The notes under the pieces: generated by a model | Database searches by the model: none | What the model was told of the DNA's origin: nothing | What the model saw: the letters and a program-made list of their open reading frames with translations, nothing else | Position numbers and translations under genes: made by a program | In this document: piece after piece, positions 63,186-64,000 of the stretch | How the letters are laid out: the number at the start of each line of letters is the position of its first letter | Numbering within the stretch: position 1 is the stretch's first letter | Assembly (NCBI RefSeq): GCF_000218875.1 | Contig: NC_015709.1 | Span: forward strand, 186,001 to 250,000 | DNA: 64,000 nt | Direction: 5' to 3' | From: Zymomonas mobilis subsp. pomaceae ATCC 29192 | Lineage (GTDB): Bacteria > Pseudomonadota > Alphaproteobacteria > Sphingomonadales > Sphingomonadaceae

Positions 63186-64000
63186 TTACTTACGGCCAAA
63201 GCCACCAAAACCGGGAGGAAGTCCCGGCATACCCCCCGCAGGCGGCATAGGCGGGCCACCCCCGTCCAAGCCACCCCCGCCCAGCATTTTCATCAAGCCT
63301 TTGATGCCACCCAGTTTCTTCAGACGTTTCATCGCTGAAGACATTTCCTGATGCATTTTTAAAAGCCGATTTATTTCCTGAACGGTTGTACCGGATCCTT
63401 TGGCAATACGAATTTTGCGTTTGGCATTGATGAGTTCCGGACGCGTTCTTTCCTTGGGCGTCATGGAATCAATCATGGCTTCCATTTTAATCAGAATCCG
63501 GTCATCAACCTGACCATTTGCCATCGCATTTTTGATCTGCTTGACACCGGGCAACATCGAGGCAAGTGCCCCGACCCCACCCATACGGCGCATTTGACCA
63601 AATTGTTTCTTGAGATCATTAAAATCGAAACGCCCTTTGGCCATTTTGGCTGCCAAGGCTTCTGCTTCGTCCTTTTCAATCGTTTCGCTGGCCTTTTCGA
63701 CCAAGGAAACAATATCCCCCATACCAAGAATACGGTTCGCCACCCGATCAGGATGGAAAGGCGAAAGACCATCAAGCTTTTCACTGGTTCCGACAAATTT
63801 AATCGGCTTACCTGTGACTGCACGCATGGAAAGCGCTGCACCACCGCGGGCATCCCCATCCATACGCGTTAATATAACGCCGGTAAGATCTACCTGCTCT
63901 GAAAAACTACGGGCGACATTGACGGCATCTTGACCCGACAGCGCATCAACAACCAATAGAGTTTCAATAGGCTGAGTGCTGTCTGCAACAGCCTTCATTT
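63186..64000 (-). CDS. ffh: Signal recognition particle protein Ffh, C-terminal part
   Basis: The 5' end is outside the window, so only the C-terminal ~270 residues are seen. The GTPase G4/G5 region appears in LTRMDGDARGGAALS and TGKPIKFVGTSEKLDGL. The Met-rich M domain, which binds 4.5S RNA and signal peptides, runs from about residue 130 (FGQMRRMGGVGALASMLPG, MEAMIDSMTPKER, SGTTVQEINRLLKMHQ). The tail is Gly/Pro/Met-rich (GGLDGGGPPMPPAGGMPG). The gene heads the rpsP-rimM-trmD-rplS cluster, an established bacterial order. Confidence 0.95.
   Translation of the reverse strand, partial: MKAVADSTQPIETLLVVDALSGQDAVNVARSFSEQVDLTGVILTRMDGDARGGAALSMRAVTGKPIKFVGTSEKLDGLSPFHPDRVANRILGMGDIVSLVEKASETIEKDEAEALAAKMAKGRFDFNDLKKQFGQMRRMGGVGALASMLPGVKQIKNAMANGQVDDRILIKMEAMIDSMTPKERTRPELINAKRKIRIAKGSGTTVQEINRLLKMHQEMSSAMKRLKKLGGIKGLMKMLGGGGLDGGGPPMPPAGGMPGLPPGFGGFGRK

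Overview
The window reads as a chromosomal segment of an alphaproteobacterium of the Sphingomonadales, and I recognise it as very probably Zymomonas mobilis. Supporting signs are a fused ispDF, a nifR3(dusB)-ntrY-ntrX locus, the divL-tsaE-murU-addB-addA-trxA cluster, a fused cellulose synthase AB protein of the Komagataeibacter type, a type II NADH dehydrogenase, and AT-rich intergenic DNA. The species name is recognition, not the result of a database search. Nearly everything is ordinary chromosomal backbone. I saw no CRISPR array, prophage or intact insertion sequence.

Layout. 1-5.1 kb holds lipA (5' end outside the window), a ratA/coq10-type gene, a pncC/cinA-like gene, a secreted hypothetical, ispDF, dusB and a stand-alone NtrC C-terminal domain. 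5.2-8.9 kb is the ntrY-ntrX two-component system. 9.2-11.3 kb holds tRNA-Leu(GAG), ihfA, a MerR-type regulator, an FzlA-like GST-fold protein and a decayed tnpB tail. 11.3-17.5 kb is glutamate synthase in the order gltD then gltB. 17.7-25.5 kb holds uppP, tRNA-Leu(CAG), a UdgX-type uracil-DNA glycosylase, ndh, a yciB/ispZ homologue, an MFS transporter, a secreted repeat protein and an Lrp-type regulator. 25.8-41.5 kb holds a histidine kinase with a degraded ATPase domain, a CAT tRNA, divL (tyrosine in place of the phospho-histidine), tsaE, murU, addB, addA, trxA and rnr. 41.6-50.3 kb holds mazG and a tight minus-strand cluster mltB-rlpA-dacC-tmk-holB-metG-tatD-MBL hydrolase. 50.4-60.9 kb is a cellulose locus: a possible bcsR-like small gene, a bcsQ-like gene, bcsAB, bcsC and bcsZ. 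61.0-64.0 kb is the ffh-rpsP-rimM-trmD-rplS operon, with ffh running off the end.

The most notable points are: (i) bcsC carries an in-frame TGA at codon 67, where a TPR tryptophan is expected, just after the signal peptide; (ii) an undescribed 69-residue gene with a strong ribosome binding site heads the bcs operon and ends in a BcsR-like WPLL motif; (iii) between dusB and ntrY, where relatives carry ntrB-ntrC, only the Fis-type C-terminus of NtrC remains; (iv) a UdgX-type glycosylase with the RRRIH loop; (v) two neighbouring kinase-like proteins with unusual catalytic features; (vi) murU without its usual neighbour amgK; and (vii) long inverted repeats in the ntrY and 23 kb promoter regions.
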